Part shown: piece after piece, positions 16,027 through 24,092 of the stretch
Layout of the letters: each line of letters opens with the position of its first letter
Position numbering within the stretch: the stretch's first letter is position 1
NCBI GenBank assembly: GCA_964577935.1
Contig: CAZOAJ010000023.1
Location: 1-26,620 of the forward strand
Direction: 5' to 3'
DNA: 26,620 nucleotides
Source: JABDGV01 sp964577935
GTDB lineage: Bacteria; Chlamydiota; Chlamydiia; Chlamydiales; FEN-1388
Position numbers and translations under genes: made by a program
Notes under the pieces: model-generated
What the model saw: only the letters and a program-made list of their open reading frames with translations
What the model was told of the DNA's origin: nothing
The model's database searches: none

Positions 16027-17238
16027 ATGACGGTTTCTCGAGCAAAATTTGTAGGCGCAACGCTATTAGTTTCAGGAACCACAATTGGAGCCGCAATGCT
16101 TGCGCTTCCTGTTGCTTCCGGTTTATCAGGACTCATTCCTTCGCTCCTCGTCATGTTTTTGGGCTGGTTCTTTATGTATCTTGCAGCTCGCATTTTACTT
16201 GAAGTCTGTTTGGTTCATCCCAATGATAGTAACATTGTTACGCTTGCCTTTGAGACACTTGGGAAAAAAGGGGCGTTTCTTGCAGTTGCAAGCTATCTCT
16301 TTCTTTTGTATGCCCTCATTACCGCTTATCTGGCTGCATTATCTGGACTATTTGAGCAATTTTTATTGCCATATATGGGTCCTTCTATCCCCAAAATTTT
16401 CTATAGCCTTCCCTTGATTGCTCTCTTCTCATGTGTCTTTTTATTGGGAGTCGGGGCCTTAGATCGCATGAATAGATTGCTTATGTCCGGGCTTGTCCTT
16501 GGATTTGTTCTCTTAGTCTCCTTTGTCTTTTCTTCTATCGATTTAGATCGTTTATGGGTGTTTCGGGAAGGTTTTATTCTTTCATCACTTCCTGTGATTG
16601 TTACGGCCTTTGGATACCATGTGATCATTCCTTCTTTGGTCAGCTACCTTGACCGTGATGAGCTCTCGATACGAAAAGCTATCTTTTATGGGAGCTTTTT
16701 TCCTTTAATTACCTATGCTATTTGGCAGGCTGCATGCATTGGCTCTGTTCCTCTTACAGGTCCAGAAAGTATCGAATGGGGGTATGAAAATGGCATTAAT
16801 GGAGCTTCTCTTTTAGCATCGCAAACAAAAGTTCCTCTTATTGCTTTAGGAGCAGATCTTTTTTCAATTTGCGCGATACTTACCTCATTTTTGGGCGTGT
16901 CACTGAGTTTGTTTGATTTTTTAAGAGATGGGTTGAAGAATTGTTCTTGGGCACAATCTCGAAAGATACTCCTGGTCGTTACCTTTTTGCCTCCTCTTAT
17001 CTTTGTTCTCTCAAACCCACGCGCATTTTTTGTCGCACTTGATCTTGCAGGTACCTACGGAGTTGTTTTTCTCCTGGCGTTATTGCCTTCAATTATGCTT
17101 TGGATAAAACGATATGTGCTCCATGATATGAGATATCAAAGCTTGAAAATAGGAAGGGGGGGACTTGTGTTTTTTATAACTCTTTCCTGCCTCTTTATTC
17201 TTATTGAAGCACTTCTCCAACTTGAAATAATCGGATAG
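16027..17238 (+). CDS. tyrP: Aromatic amino acid permease TyrP-type, copy 2
   Basis: A 403-residue paralogue of the preceding permease. It repeats the signature (VGATLLVSGTTIGAAMLALP), the multi-helix hydrophobic pattern, and the central GYHVIIPSLVSYLDRDE segment. Divergence from copy 1 is large: no long DNA match is visible, so the duplication is old or the second gene was acquired separately. Different specificity of the two copies is therefore plausible. GAGGA lies about 13 bases before the ATG. trpS begins 14 bases after the stop, consistent with co-transcription. Tandem tyrP genes also occur in Chlamydia. Confidence 0.9.
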   Translation: MTVSRAKFVGATLLVSGTTIGAAMLALPVASGLSGLIPSLLVMFLGWFFMYLAARILLEVCLVHPNDSNIVTLAFETLGKKGAFLAVASYLFLLYALITAYLAALSGLFEQFLLPYMGPSIPKIFYSLPLIALFSCVFLLGVGALDRMNRLLMSGLVLGFVLLVSFVFSSIDLDRLWVFREGFILSSLPVIVTAFGYHVIIPSLVSYLDRDELSIRKAIFYGSFFPLITYAIWQAACIGSVPLTGPESIEWGYENGINGASLLASQTKVPLIALGADLFSICAILTSFLGVSLSLFDFLRDGLKNCSWAQSRKILLVVTFLPPLIFVLSNPRAFFVALDLAGTYGVVFLLALLPSIMLWIKRYVLHDMRYQSLKIGRGGLVFFITLSCLFILIEALLQLEIIG

Positions 17239-17252
17239 TAATAAGGATCCAT

Positions 17253-18353
17253 ATGACATCAGGACAACATGCATTGATGCCCCAGAGTCACGAACGAAAA
17301 AGACTGCTTACAGGCGATAGGCCTACAGGAAAATTGCACTTGGGTCATTGGGTTGGATCCGTACAAAATCGAGTTCGTTTTCAAGATCTGTATGAATGCT
17401 TTTTTATCATTGCAGATCTTCACGTCCTCACAACAAAGCGTGAAAAACAGGATATCCTCGATACTCGAGAAAATATCCGCCATATGGTTATAGATTATTT
17501 AAGCTGTGGAATCGATCCGAAAAAATCGACGATCTTTCTGCAGTCGGCAATTCCTCAGACAGCCGAATTGAACCTTATTTTCGAGATGTTTGTTTCTCTC
17601 AATCGTCTTTCTGGTCTTCCTTCGATCAAAGAGATGGCAAAAAATGCAAACATTGAAGCTGAAAGTATCCCTTTCGGGCTTGTAGGATACCCTGTTCTTC
17701 AATCAGCAGATATTTGTTTGCCAAAAGCGCATTACGTGCCTGTAGGAAAAGATAATGAAGCGCATATAGAGCTCGCAAGGGATATTGTCCGGCGCTTTAA
17801 TATGACCTACGGCGATGTTCTTCCATTGCCTGAGGCCATTTTAAGTGATATTCCTTCGCTTATAGGTACCGACGGTAAAGGCAAGATGAGTAAGTCGGCC
17901 GGCAACACAATCATGCTCTCTGATGATAGTAAGACCGTTGAAAAGAAAGTTGCTTCTATGTACACCGATCCGAATCGGGTTCATGCACATCTTCCAGGTA
18001 CTGTTGAAGGAAATCCAGTATTTATTTTTCATGATGCTTTTAATCCTTTAAAGGACGAAGTTGAAGAGTTTAAGCGACGATATCGAGAAGGCTCTATTGG
18101 CGATGTAGAGATCAAAAAAAGGCTTTCGGAAGTCATTAACCAATTCCTGTCTCCAATGCGAGAGAGAAGAAAAGAGATCGAAAATGATCATGGCTATGTC
18201 GAATCTATCATTGTTGAAGGTACGCAGAAGATGGCGGACGTTGCGGCTGCAACAATAAAAGAGATGAAGAGCGCTATGGGCCTTTCTGGAACATGGAATA
18301 AATTTTATCGTGTCGCTCAAGATCGAAAAAAAATACGAGATGCCTCTTCATAA
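17253..18353 (+). CDS. trpS: Tryptophan--tRNA ligase
   Basis: TrpRS activates tryptophan with ATP and charges tRNA-Trp. The 366-residue class I synthetase has the HIGH-type motif HLGH (29-32) in TGKLHLGHWVGS and the KMSKS motif (211-215) in GKGKMSKSAGN, with LQSADICLPKAHYVPVG in between. AAGGA lies six bases before the ATG. A second in-frame ATG eight codons in is possible, but its spacing is worse. It lies between the permeases and uvrB; trpS-uvrB adjacency also occurs in Chlamydia. Confidence 0.96.
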   Translation: MTSGQHALMPQSHERKRLLTGDRPTGKLHLGHWVGSVQNRVRFQDLYECFFIIADLHVLTTKREKQDILDTRENIRHMVIDYLSCGIDPKKSTIFLQSAIPQTAELNLIFEMFVSLNRLSGLPSIKEMAKNANIEAESIPFGLVGYPVLQSADICLPKAHYVPVGKDNEAHIELARDIVRRFNMTYGDVLPLPEAILSDIPSLIGTDGKGKMSKSAGNTIMLSDDSKTVEKKVASMYTDPNRVHAHLPGTVEGNPVFIFHDAFNPLKDEVEEFKRRYREGSIGDVEIKKRLSEVINQFLSPMRERRKEIENDHGYVESIIVEGTQKMADVAAATIKEMKSAMGLSGTWNKFYRVAQDRKKIRDASS

Positions 18354-18365
18354 AAGGATTATGAA

Positions 18366-20375
18366 ATGCTGAACAATCGAGCAAATTTTCGACTTGAAAC
18401 TCAATTTTCACCGCAAGGGGATCAGCCTCAAGCGATTGAAAAGCTTGTTCAAGGTGTTCAGCAGGGGAAAAGATCACAGGTGCTTCTTGGTGTAACGGGC
18501 TCAGGCAAGACCTTTACCATGGCAAGTGTGATCTCAAAGATCAATAGGCCAGCCCTCATCATTGCGCACAATAAGACTCTTGCAGCACAGCTCTATCAGG
18601 AATTTAAGGGCTTTTTCCCGGATAATGCAGTCGAATATTTCGTTTCTTACTACGACTATTATCAGCCCGAAGCCTATATCGCTCGAACCGATACCTATAT
18701 CGAGAAAGACTTTGCGATCAATGACAAGATCGATAAGATGCGCCTTTCGGCCACTCGCTCTCTTTTAGAGCGAAATGATGTGATCATCATTTCTTCTGTG
18801 TCATGTATCTACGGTCTTGGTATCCCTGAGTACTATCGACAGATGAGCCTTACGCTTGAAGTGGGGCAAAAAAAGCGTCGAGATGATGTTCTTTTTCAGC
18901 TCGTTGAGATGCAGTATAAGCGTTCTGATCTTGATTTAGTACGTTCTACATTTCGTTCTCGAGGTGATGTTCTTGATATTTTTCCGGCGTATGAAGAAGA
19001 TGCCTCAATTCGAATTGAGTTTTTTGACGATGAGATTGAGCGCATAAGTCAAATCGATCCCCTTACAGGAAGACGAAGACATGAGATGAAGCGCTGCGTT
19101 ATTTGGCCTTCATCTCACTTTGTTACGCCTGAAGAGGTGAGAGAAAAAGCATGCAAAACTATTAAAGCCGAGATGCTTGAAAGAAAAGCTGCTTTTGAAA
19201 AAGAGAATAAACTTATTGAGGCTCAACGTATTTTCGAGAGAGTTACCTATGATCTTGAAATGATCAGAGAAGTTGGTTTTTGTAAGGGAATTGAGAACTA
19301 TTCACGACACTTCAGCGAACGAGGCGAGGGAGCTCCTCCTCCATGCTTAATCGATTATTTTCCGGAAGATTATCTCCTCATCGTTGATGAATCCCATCAG
19401 ACTATTCCTCAGGTCTCAGCCATGTCTCATGGTGATCGAGCTCGTAAGCAATCTCTTGTTGAATTTGGTTTTCGTCTTCCTTCGGCCTACGATAACCGAC
19501 CTCTCCGCTTCGAAGAATTTCAAAAGCGGTATCTCCAAGCAGTTTTTGTATCAGCAACTCCTGCTAAGTGGGAAGTTGAGCAGGCCCATGGAGAAGTTAT
19601 TGAACAGATTATCCGGCCTACGGGGCTTCTTGATCCTGAAATCGAACTTCGACCTGCCTCTCATCAGGTTGATGATGCTCTTGAAGAGATACGAACAGAG
19701 ACGAAGCGAGGTGGAAAAGTCCTTGTCACGACGATAACGAAACATTTAGCGGAAGAGCTTGCTAAATATCTCACAGAGCTTGGAGTTAAGGCACGCTACC
19801 TTCATTCCGAAATTGACACGCTTGAACGACTGAAGATTATACATGAGCTCAGAACAGGAGTGTTTGATGTCCTCGTAGGTATCAATCTGCTTCGAGAAGG
19901 TCTTGATATCCCGGAAGTCAGTTTAGTCGCTATTTTAGATGCCGATAAGGAAGGGTTTCTTCGATCCGAGACCTCTCTTACACAGATCTGCGGCCGAGCT
20001 GCACGAAATATTAAGGGCCGGGTGATTATGTATGCAGATGTTGAAACAAGCTCCATTAAAAACACGCTGAAAGTCACGCGTCGAAGACGTGAGCTGCAAC
20101 AAAAATATAACGAACTTCATGGTATCACGCCTCGAAGTGTCAAGCGGCAGTCAACCCTTCTAGAAATTCTTCAAGGTGAGATCGATCAATCTCATGACGT
20201 AAAATTCAAACAAGAGAAGCCGGTCCCGGATGTAAAAGCCATCCAAAAACAGATTGAGCATTGGGAGATAGTCATGAAGAAAGCTGCCAAAGAGCTTCGC
20301 TACGAAGATGCTATTTCTGCCCGAGATACTATCAAGCGCCTACAGCAGCTCCTCATCGAGTTTGGAGAGGTTTGA
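18366..20375 (+). CDS. uvrB: Excinuclease ABC subunit B
   Basis: UvrB is the damage-verifying helicase-like subunit of nucleotide excision repair; it receives the lesion from UvrA and recruits UvrC. The 669-residue product has full family length. Seen are Walker A GVTGSGKT (42-49), the beta-hairpin region VSYYDYYQPEAYI that clamps DNA, DESHQT (from about 341), the motif V/VI region INLLREGLDIPEVSLV and QICGRAARN, and a C-terminal UVR motif (KELRYEDAISARD) for UvrC contact. AAGGA lies seven bases before the ATG and 12 bases separate it from trpS, so the two are co-transcribed. It ends 21 bases before a convergent gene, and no clear terminator is visible between them. Confidence 0.98.
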   Translation: MLNNRANFRLETQFSPQGDQPQAIEKLVQGVQQGKRSQVLLGVTGSGKTFTMASVISKINRPALIIAHNKTLAAQLYQEFKGFFPDNAVEYFVSYYDYYQPEAYIARTDTYIEKDFAINDKIDKMRLSATRSLLERNDVIIISSVSCIYGLGIPEYYRQMSLTLEVGQKKRRDDVLFQLVEMQYKRSDLDLVRSTFRSRGDVLDIFPAYEEDASIRIEFFDDEIERISQIDPLTGRRRHEMKRCVIWPSSHFVTPEEVREKACKTIKAEMLERKAAFEKENKLIEAQRIFERVTYDLEMIREVGFCKGIENYSRHFSERGEGAPPPCLIDYFPEDYLLIVDESHQTIPQVSAMSHGDRARKQSLVEFGFRLPSAYDNRPLRFEEFQKRYLQAVFVSATPAKWEVEQAHGEVIEQIIRPTGLLDPEIELRPASHQVDDALEEIRTETKRGGKVLVTTITKHLAEELAKYLTELGVKARYLHSEIDTLERLKIIHELRTGVFDVLVGINLLREGLDIPEVSLVAILDADKEGFLRSETSLTQICGRAARNIKGRVIMYADVETSSIKNTLKVTRRRRELQQKYNELHGITPRSVKRQSTLLEILQGEIDQSHDVKFKQEKPVPDVKAIQKQIEHWEIVMKKAAKELRYEDAISARDTIKRLQQLLIEFGEV

Positions 20376-20396
20376 GGTATAATCTATAGGGAAATG

Positions 20397-21485
20397 CTAT
20401 GGCGAGGATGTGCTCTCATTGAAAGAAGGCGTTGTAAACCCGATTCGAATCAAATATTCATCAAGAGCATTTGCAAGAGCTGTTTCGGTTACGTATTTAG
20501 AAAAATGACCCTCGTTGATCTGTCTATGTTGGAGTGATTTAGCATACATGCCATCTTTTGTTATGGCCTCTACAAGACGGTCTGCATGATGTTTTGTATA
20601 TTCATGAAGGTTTGCATCATTAGGATCTGAGATAATTCCTACAGATCCTGCGACATTATGAATTTTGCTGCAGTTATCATAGTGAAGAAGATAATCACAA
20701 ATCTTTGTTGCAACGAAACGAACTGGCAATGAAACATGGTTCTTTTCGAGTATGGCATCTCCTACTTCGGATGGCTTGACAAATGGGCATCTCAGAAGAA
20801 GGTTTGTCCCCGGATATTTTGCAGTAAGGTCGGTTGCAGGTCCTGATCCCATTGAGTAACCCTCGACAAGAATTTTTTCTTTAGGAATTTCTTTCGATAG
20901 CAGAAATTCCATTGCAACTTCAGCCGTGTCATAAGATCCTTGCTCAGAAAAGGCAGCTCCTCGGCTCATTCCGACGCCTTGATAGTCGACAATCATCACG
21001 TTGATGTTGCGAGCAAGATAGGATTTGATGAGATCCTCATACTTGTAATCAAAAATAGAGGAATCGTTTCCTTGGCATAAAAGTACTGTAGGGCCATTTT
21101 CAGATGGATTTTCATTAAAACTCGTTTGTAGTAACTCCTTGTCAACATTTGACTTTTTTGCGTCAAAAAACATGCCACGAACAGTGGTCTTGTGCTTTGT
21201 AACTAATTCTATTGATTCACCTTGATACTGAGTTTCCAGGTGCTTAGCTCTCCCTGTATAATCTGTATCTATTGCAGCTGCGCTCATCAGGTCTTTAATA
21301 AAGAATGGAAATATCAACCCCTTAACGAGACCAGAAATTTTCTCTACAGCATCAATCGGTAGATGAACGATAGATGATATAATCTGCCATACTCTACCAA
21401 GCGCAGTGGAAGCAGGTTTAGCTTTAGGATATTCGAAATGGAAAGTTTTGCTTTCTTGCGATACTTGATTGAGTTGTGACGACAT
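20397..21485 (-). CDS. Alpha/beta hydrolase, chlamydial CHLPS (DUF818)-like
   Basis: A 362-residue probable hydrolase. The nucleophile elbow GYSMGSG has its serine at residue 211; QGNDSSIFDY and VDYQGVGMSRG fit the preceding core strands. An aspartate in IISDPND and the histidine in NEGHFSKY are candidates for the rest of the triad. The N-terminal ~75 residues include a hydrophobic stretch (SGLVKGLIFPFFIKDLM) that may attach it to a membrane. It resembles the DUF818/CHLPS family of Chlamydia, whose substrates are unknown to me. The frame is open to 21503, but the ATG at 21483-21485 has GGAG eight bases upstream and is the better start. Confidence 0.82.
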   Translation of the reverse strand: MSSQLNQVSQESKTFHFEYPKAKPASTALGRVWQIISSIVHLPIDAVEKISGLVKGLIFPFFIKDLMSAAAIDTDYTGRAKHLETQYQGESIELVTKHKTTVRGMFFDAKKSNVDKELLQTSFNENPSENGPTVLLCQGNDSSIFDYKYEDLIKSYLARNINVMIVDYQGVGMSRGAAFSEQGSYDTAEVAMEFLLSKEIPKEKILVEGYSMGSGPATDLTAKYPGTNLLLRCPFVKPSEVGDAILEKNHVSLPVRFVATKICDYLLHYDNCSKIHNVAGSVGIISDPNDANLHEYTKHHADRLVEAITKDGMYAKSLQHRQINEGHFSKYVTETALANALDEYLIRIGFTTPSFNESTSSP

Positions 21486-21574
21486 AGTAAAACTCCAGGC
21501 CAACTAGAACTGATCCTATCAGACGGTAATTAAATATTTCAAATTTGAGCATCCCCTCGTTGTTCGATTGTTAT

Positions 21575-21630
21575 TTCTAGAAATCCTTTCTTGACTAAAA
21601 CAATTTGCTCAGGAAGTGTGTTCCGGCTAG
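21575..21630 (+). promoter_or_regulatory. Conserved upstream block, copy 1
   Basis: This matches 23585-23640 with few changes, including TTCTAGAAATC, TTGACTAAAACAATTTGCTC and TTCCGGCTAG. TTGACT looks like a -35, but no good -10 follows at 17 bases. It may now drive the methyltransferase gene downstream, because the small gene it once served is broken. Confidence 0.5.
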
Positions 21631-21683
21631 CCGATTTTTTTACGATCATACATGCATATCTTTGATTTATGCATAAGCGCTAT

Positions 21684-21804
21684 ATGAAATTCTATGCCGC
21701 GCTGTTTTAGCTTTCTGTTATCTCAATGCAAGTGACTTACAAGTTACTTAGCTGCAGAAAAATGGGTTTTACATTGTAAAATCGACTAGAAAAAGCAAAT
21801 TTCT
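21684..21804 (+). pseudogene. Degenerate copy of the 99-residue secreted protein gene
   Basis: It aligns with the start of the gene at 23697 and with its later part. One A is lost after ATGAAA, shifting the frame; a TAG lies in the signal-peptide region; there is a small insertion before TTACTTAGCTGCAG. The middle is deleted: GCAGAAAA is joined directly to ATGGG.TTTACATTGTAAA, which lies about 120 bases further on in the intact copy. AAAA runs at both edges suggest slippage or recombination between short repeats. Confidence 0.85.
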
Positions 21805-21829
21805 CAAATAATTTTGATGGATATAACAG

Positions 21830-22570
21830 ATGACGAAATTGTTGCTTCTCTCTCTCTTATTCTTTTGTAGTTTTTTTGGATGTCTATTTGCTCGAGGTTC
21901 GTCTCAAGATAAAGATTGGAAATCGTTCAGAAATGAAGTGATTGGAGGTATTTCAAAGATTCCTGGTTGGCATGGAGAAGAAAAAGCTTCCCTGATGATG
22001 GATATCATTCGTGAAAATCGATGCAAAACATGCGTTGAGATAGGGGTCTTTGCGGGGGCATCGCTGATCCCAATAGCTAAAGCTCTTCAATATAATCGAT
22101 TTGGAGTTGTTGTCGGTATTGATCCTTGGGATCCTATTGAGGCAACCTATGGTTTAGATCCTTCCAGCTCACACTTTATTTGGTGGAATCAAATTAATTT
22201 TACATCTATCCATAGCCATCTTTTACGCCTCATAAAAAAACATAGACTCAAACGCTACTGTATAATAGAACAAAAAACTGCAAAAGCTGCTCTAGAGCTT
22301 TTTGGCGAGTGCTCTATAGATTTAATTCATTTTGATGGCAATTGCCATGAAGATCGTTCGTTTGAAGACATTATGCTTTATTTCCCGAAAGTGAAAGATG
22401 GCGGGTATATTGTGCTGAGTAATCCAAATCTACATAGTTTAAAAAAAGGTCTTGTTTTTCTTTTGGAGCGGACGGAATTACTCAGTCCATTTTCGCAAGC
22501 TGCGACCTACCTTCTGTTTCGAAAAAATAGTTGTCGCTTACAGAATTCCAGTCAGCTCATGATTCAATAA
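21830..22570 (+). CDS. SAM-dependent methyltransferase with N-terminal export signal
   Basis: A 246-residue protein of the class I methyltransferase fold, closest in pattern to the Methyltransf_24 type. Motif I is CVEIGVFAGAS (about 68-78), the acidic second motif is VVGIDPWDP, and DLIHFDGNCHEDRSFEDI matches the family's conserved IHxDG segment. The first ~20 residues (MTKLLLLSLLFFCSFFGCLF) form a typical signal peptide core followed by ARGSSQ, so the enzyme appears to be exported, unusual for a SAM-dependent enzyme. The cysteine in FFGC gives only a poor lipobox. GGA lies about 12 bases before the ATG. The next gene begins 21 bases after its stop. The substrate is unknown. Confidence 0.82.
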   Translation: MTKLLLLSLLFFCSFFGCLFARGSSQDKDWKSFRNEVIGGISKIPGWHGEEKASLMMDIIRENRCKTCVEIGVFAGASLIPIAKALQYNRFGVVVGIDPWDPIEATYGLDPSSSHFIWWNQINFTSIHSHLLRLIKKHRLKRYCIIEQKTAKAALELFGECSIDLIHFDGNCHEDRSFEDIMLYFPKVKDGGYIVLSNPNLHSLKKGLVFLLERTELLSPFSQAATYLLFRKNSCRLQNSSQLMIQ

Positions 22571-22591
22571 AGTTATTGAGGAATTTTTTTT

Positions 22592-23407
22592 GTGATTCAA
22601 ATGTACTTACGGATGCGACTGTTTCTTTTTCTAACCTTATTTTCGGCCTCTTTTTCATCTTCCGCCCGTGGGTCTGAAAACACCATGTTTTATTGGCATT
22701 CAGGGGAGGGGGCTAATTTCGGTGATTATCTGTCCAAGATAATTGTAGAAAGGATCGTTGGTCATCCCATGGAGTATCGATCTTTAGATATTCCAGGTAA
22801 AATTCTTTTTGGAGCGGGGTCTATTCTTCATTATGCACGTAATGGCGATGTTGTATGGGGATCGGGATTTCGAGAAAACCCTCTCGCTGAAAATAGGTTT
22901 CAGCATGTCGATATTCGTGCTGTGAGGGGGCCTAAAACACGTGATTTTCTTCTCAAAATGGGCATTGATTGTCCAAAGGTGTATGGAGATCCTGCTATTT
23001 TAATGGGGTACTTATTCCCTGAATTTAAGAGACTTGAGCCTCTTTATGACTATATTATCATACCAAATATTGGAGAAATAGCTTGCTTTCTTCCCTACAA
23101 GAACGTGGTTTTGCCGACTGCACCTTGGTATGAAATTGTGCAAAAGATGATGCAGAGTCGCTTGGTCATTTCAAGTTCATTACATGGTATTATAGTGGCA
23201 GAGTCTTTTGGGATACCTGCTCGACTTCTCAAAATGACATGGATTGAGCCTTTGCTCAAATATGAAGATTATTATGAGTCGACTGCAAGATCCCATTTTA
23301 CCTATGCAACTTCGGTTCAGGATGCATTAAAAATGGGAGGGGAGTCTCCAGGATATATCGACATAAGGCCGCTGCTTGATTCATTCCCTTGGGATTATTT
23401 TGAATGA
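22592..23407 (+). CDS. Polysaccharide pyruvyl transferase-like enzyme with export signal
   Basis: A 271-residue protein matching the polysaccharide pyruvyl transferase family (CsaB/WcaK type), which adds pyruvyl ketals or related groups to glycans. Seen are NFGDYLSKIIVERI, LFGAGSILHYA, WGSGFRENP, IRAVRGPKTRDFL, VYGDPAIL and the C-terminal SSSLHGIIVAESFGIP. The GTG at 22592 has GAGGA ten bases upstream; ATGs at codons 4 and 8 are alternatives. All give the hydrophobic segment LFLFLTLFSASFSSSA followed by ARGSEN, so a signal peptide is likely, unlike the usual cytosolic members. It forms a pair with the methyltransferase gene, whose mature start also follows ARGS. Confidence 0.82.
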   Translation: MIQMYLRMRLFLFLTLFSASFSSSARGSENTMFYWHSGEGANFGDYLSKIIVERIVGHPMEYRSLDIPGKILFGAGSILHYARNGDVVWGSGFRENPLAENRFQHVDIRAVRGPKTRDFLLKMGIDCPKVYGDPAILMGYLFPEFKRLEPLYDYIIIPNIGEIACFLPYKNVVLPTAPWYEIVQKMMQSRLVISSSLHGIIVAESFGIPARLLKMTWIEPLLKYEDYYESTARSHFTYATSVQDALKMGGESPGYIDIRPLLDSFPWDYFE

Positions 23408-23432
23408 GTGCTGCTTTCGGGTGATTTGATAC

Positions 23433-23567
23433 TCCCTAAAGCTTGCCCATAGAGGCCTCGTATTTCAAGCTTATGAGGCAAAAGAGCTATGATGTCAGGG
23501 CTCAGAGAGATTTTGTCTTTTTCAAAAAGAAGCATGATGGCGGAGCCTCCCAAACGGAAATAGCCCT
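23433..23567 (-). pseudogene. Copy of the psd 3' end
   Basis: These 135 bases match 25208-25342 inside psd at all but one position by eye. They include the codons for the GGS processing site and the last ~40 residues of psd, but not the rest of the gene, so the fragment cannot encode an enzyme. To its right the sequence switches at CCCT into the upstream block of the 99-residue gene; the matching copy of that block at 21555 has no psd sequence beside it. Confidence 0.92.
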
Positions 23568-23584
23568 CGTTATTCAATTATTGC

Positions 23585-23640
23585 TTCTAGAAATCTTTCC
23601 TTGACTAAAACAATTTGCTCAGGGAATGTCTTCCGGCTAG
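23585..23640 (+). promoter_or_regulatory. Conserved upstream block, copy 2
   Basis: Same block as at 21575-21630, upstream of the intact 99-residue gene. The most constant part is TTGACTAAAACAATTTGCTC, with a -35-like start. Its conservation beyond that of the flanks suggests a regulatory role, though common descent from one duplication also explains it. Confidence 0.45.
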
Positions 23641-23696
23641 GCTATTTTTACTAACGGGCACGTATGCACAATCTTTGATTTTTACATAGGCGGTAT

Positions 23697-23996
23697 ATGA
23701 AAATTCTATTCCTCGCTGTTTTATCATTCTGTTGCTTAAATGCAAATTACTTAGCTGCAGAAAATTGTTCTCAAAAACGGTATGTTGACCCCAAGGAAAT
23801 TCAAATAGACGGCAACAAAATTCTGCTTAAGACTAAGAACGGTTTATTTCCTATAAAATCGCTGCATAGCGATAAAAATGGGGTTTACATTGTAAAGCCA
23901 ACCAAAAAAGGCAAATTTGTAAAATCTATGTACTATTGCCCACAATGTAGAAGATATGTTGAAAGTGATGATTCGTGGCACTATTTCTTTCATTAG
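23697..23996 (+). CDS. Small secreted protein with CxxC motif, unknown function
   Basis: A 99-residue protein with a clear signal peptide (MKILFLAVLSFCCLNANYLA, cleavage near AAEN). The mature part is basic, with predicted short strands (IQIDGNKILLKTKNGLFPI, GVYIVKPTKKGKF) and ends in YYCPQCRRYVESDDSWHYFF. The CPQC pair might bind a metal or form a disulfide; a full zinc site would need further ligands. I do not recognise the family. AGG lies about six to eight bases before the ATG. A broken copy is at 21684-21804. Confidence 0.75.
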   Translation: MKILFLAVLSFCCLNANYLAAENCSQKRYVDPKEIQIDGNKILLKTKNGLFPIKSLHSDKNGVYIVKPTKKGKFVKSMYYCPQCRRYVESDDSWHYFFH

Positions 23997-24043
23997 TACC
24001 GATCATTTGTGAAACACGATATGTGACTTAACCGATTAGTTAA

Positions 24044-24070
24044 ATGATGTATTATTTTTTAATACATCAT
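24044..24070. promoter_or_regulatory. Perfect 11-bp inverted repeat before the 313-residue gene
   Basis: ATGATGTATTA (24044-24054) and TAATACATCAT (24060-24070) are exact reverse complements around a TTTTT loop. It lies 47 bases past the 99-residue gene and 22 bases before the next ATG. No T-tail follows the stem on the plus strand, so an operator or mRNA hairpin is as likely as a terminator. Confidence 0.5.
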
Positions 24071-24092
24071 ACTTATACGCATACTCATTCAA

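Noticed and set aside
20378..20383. TATAAT right after uvrB on the plus strand
   Set aside because: No -35 at suitable spacing and no plus-strand gene downstream before 21830; the next gene is convergent.
23395..23577. 60-codon minus-strand open frame
   Set aside because: It is the duplicated psd tail with a chance ATG; it lacks the rest of the enzyme and is treated as a pseudogene fragment.
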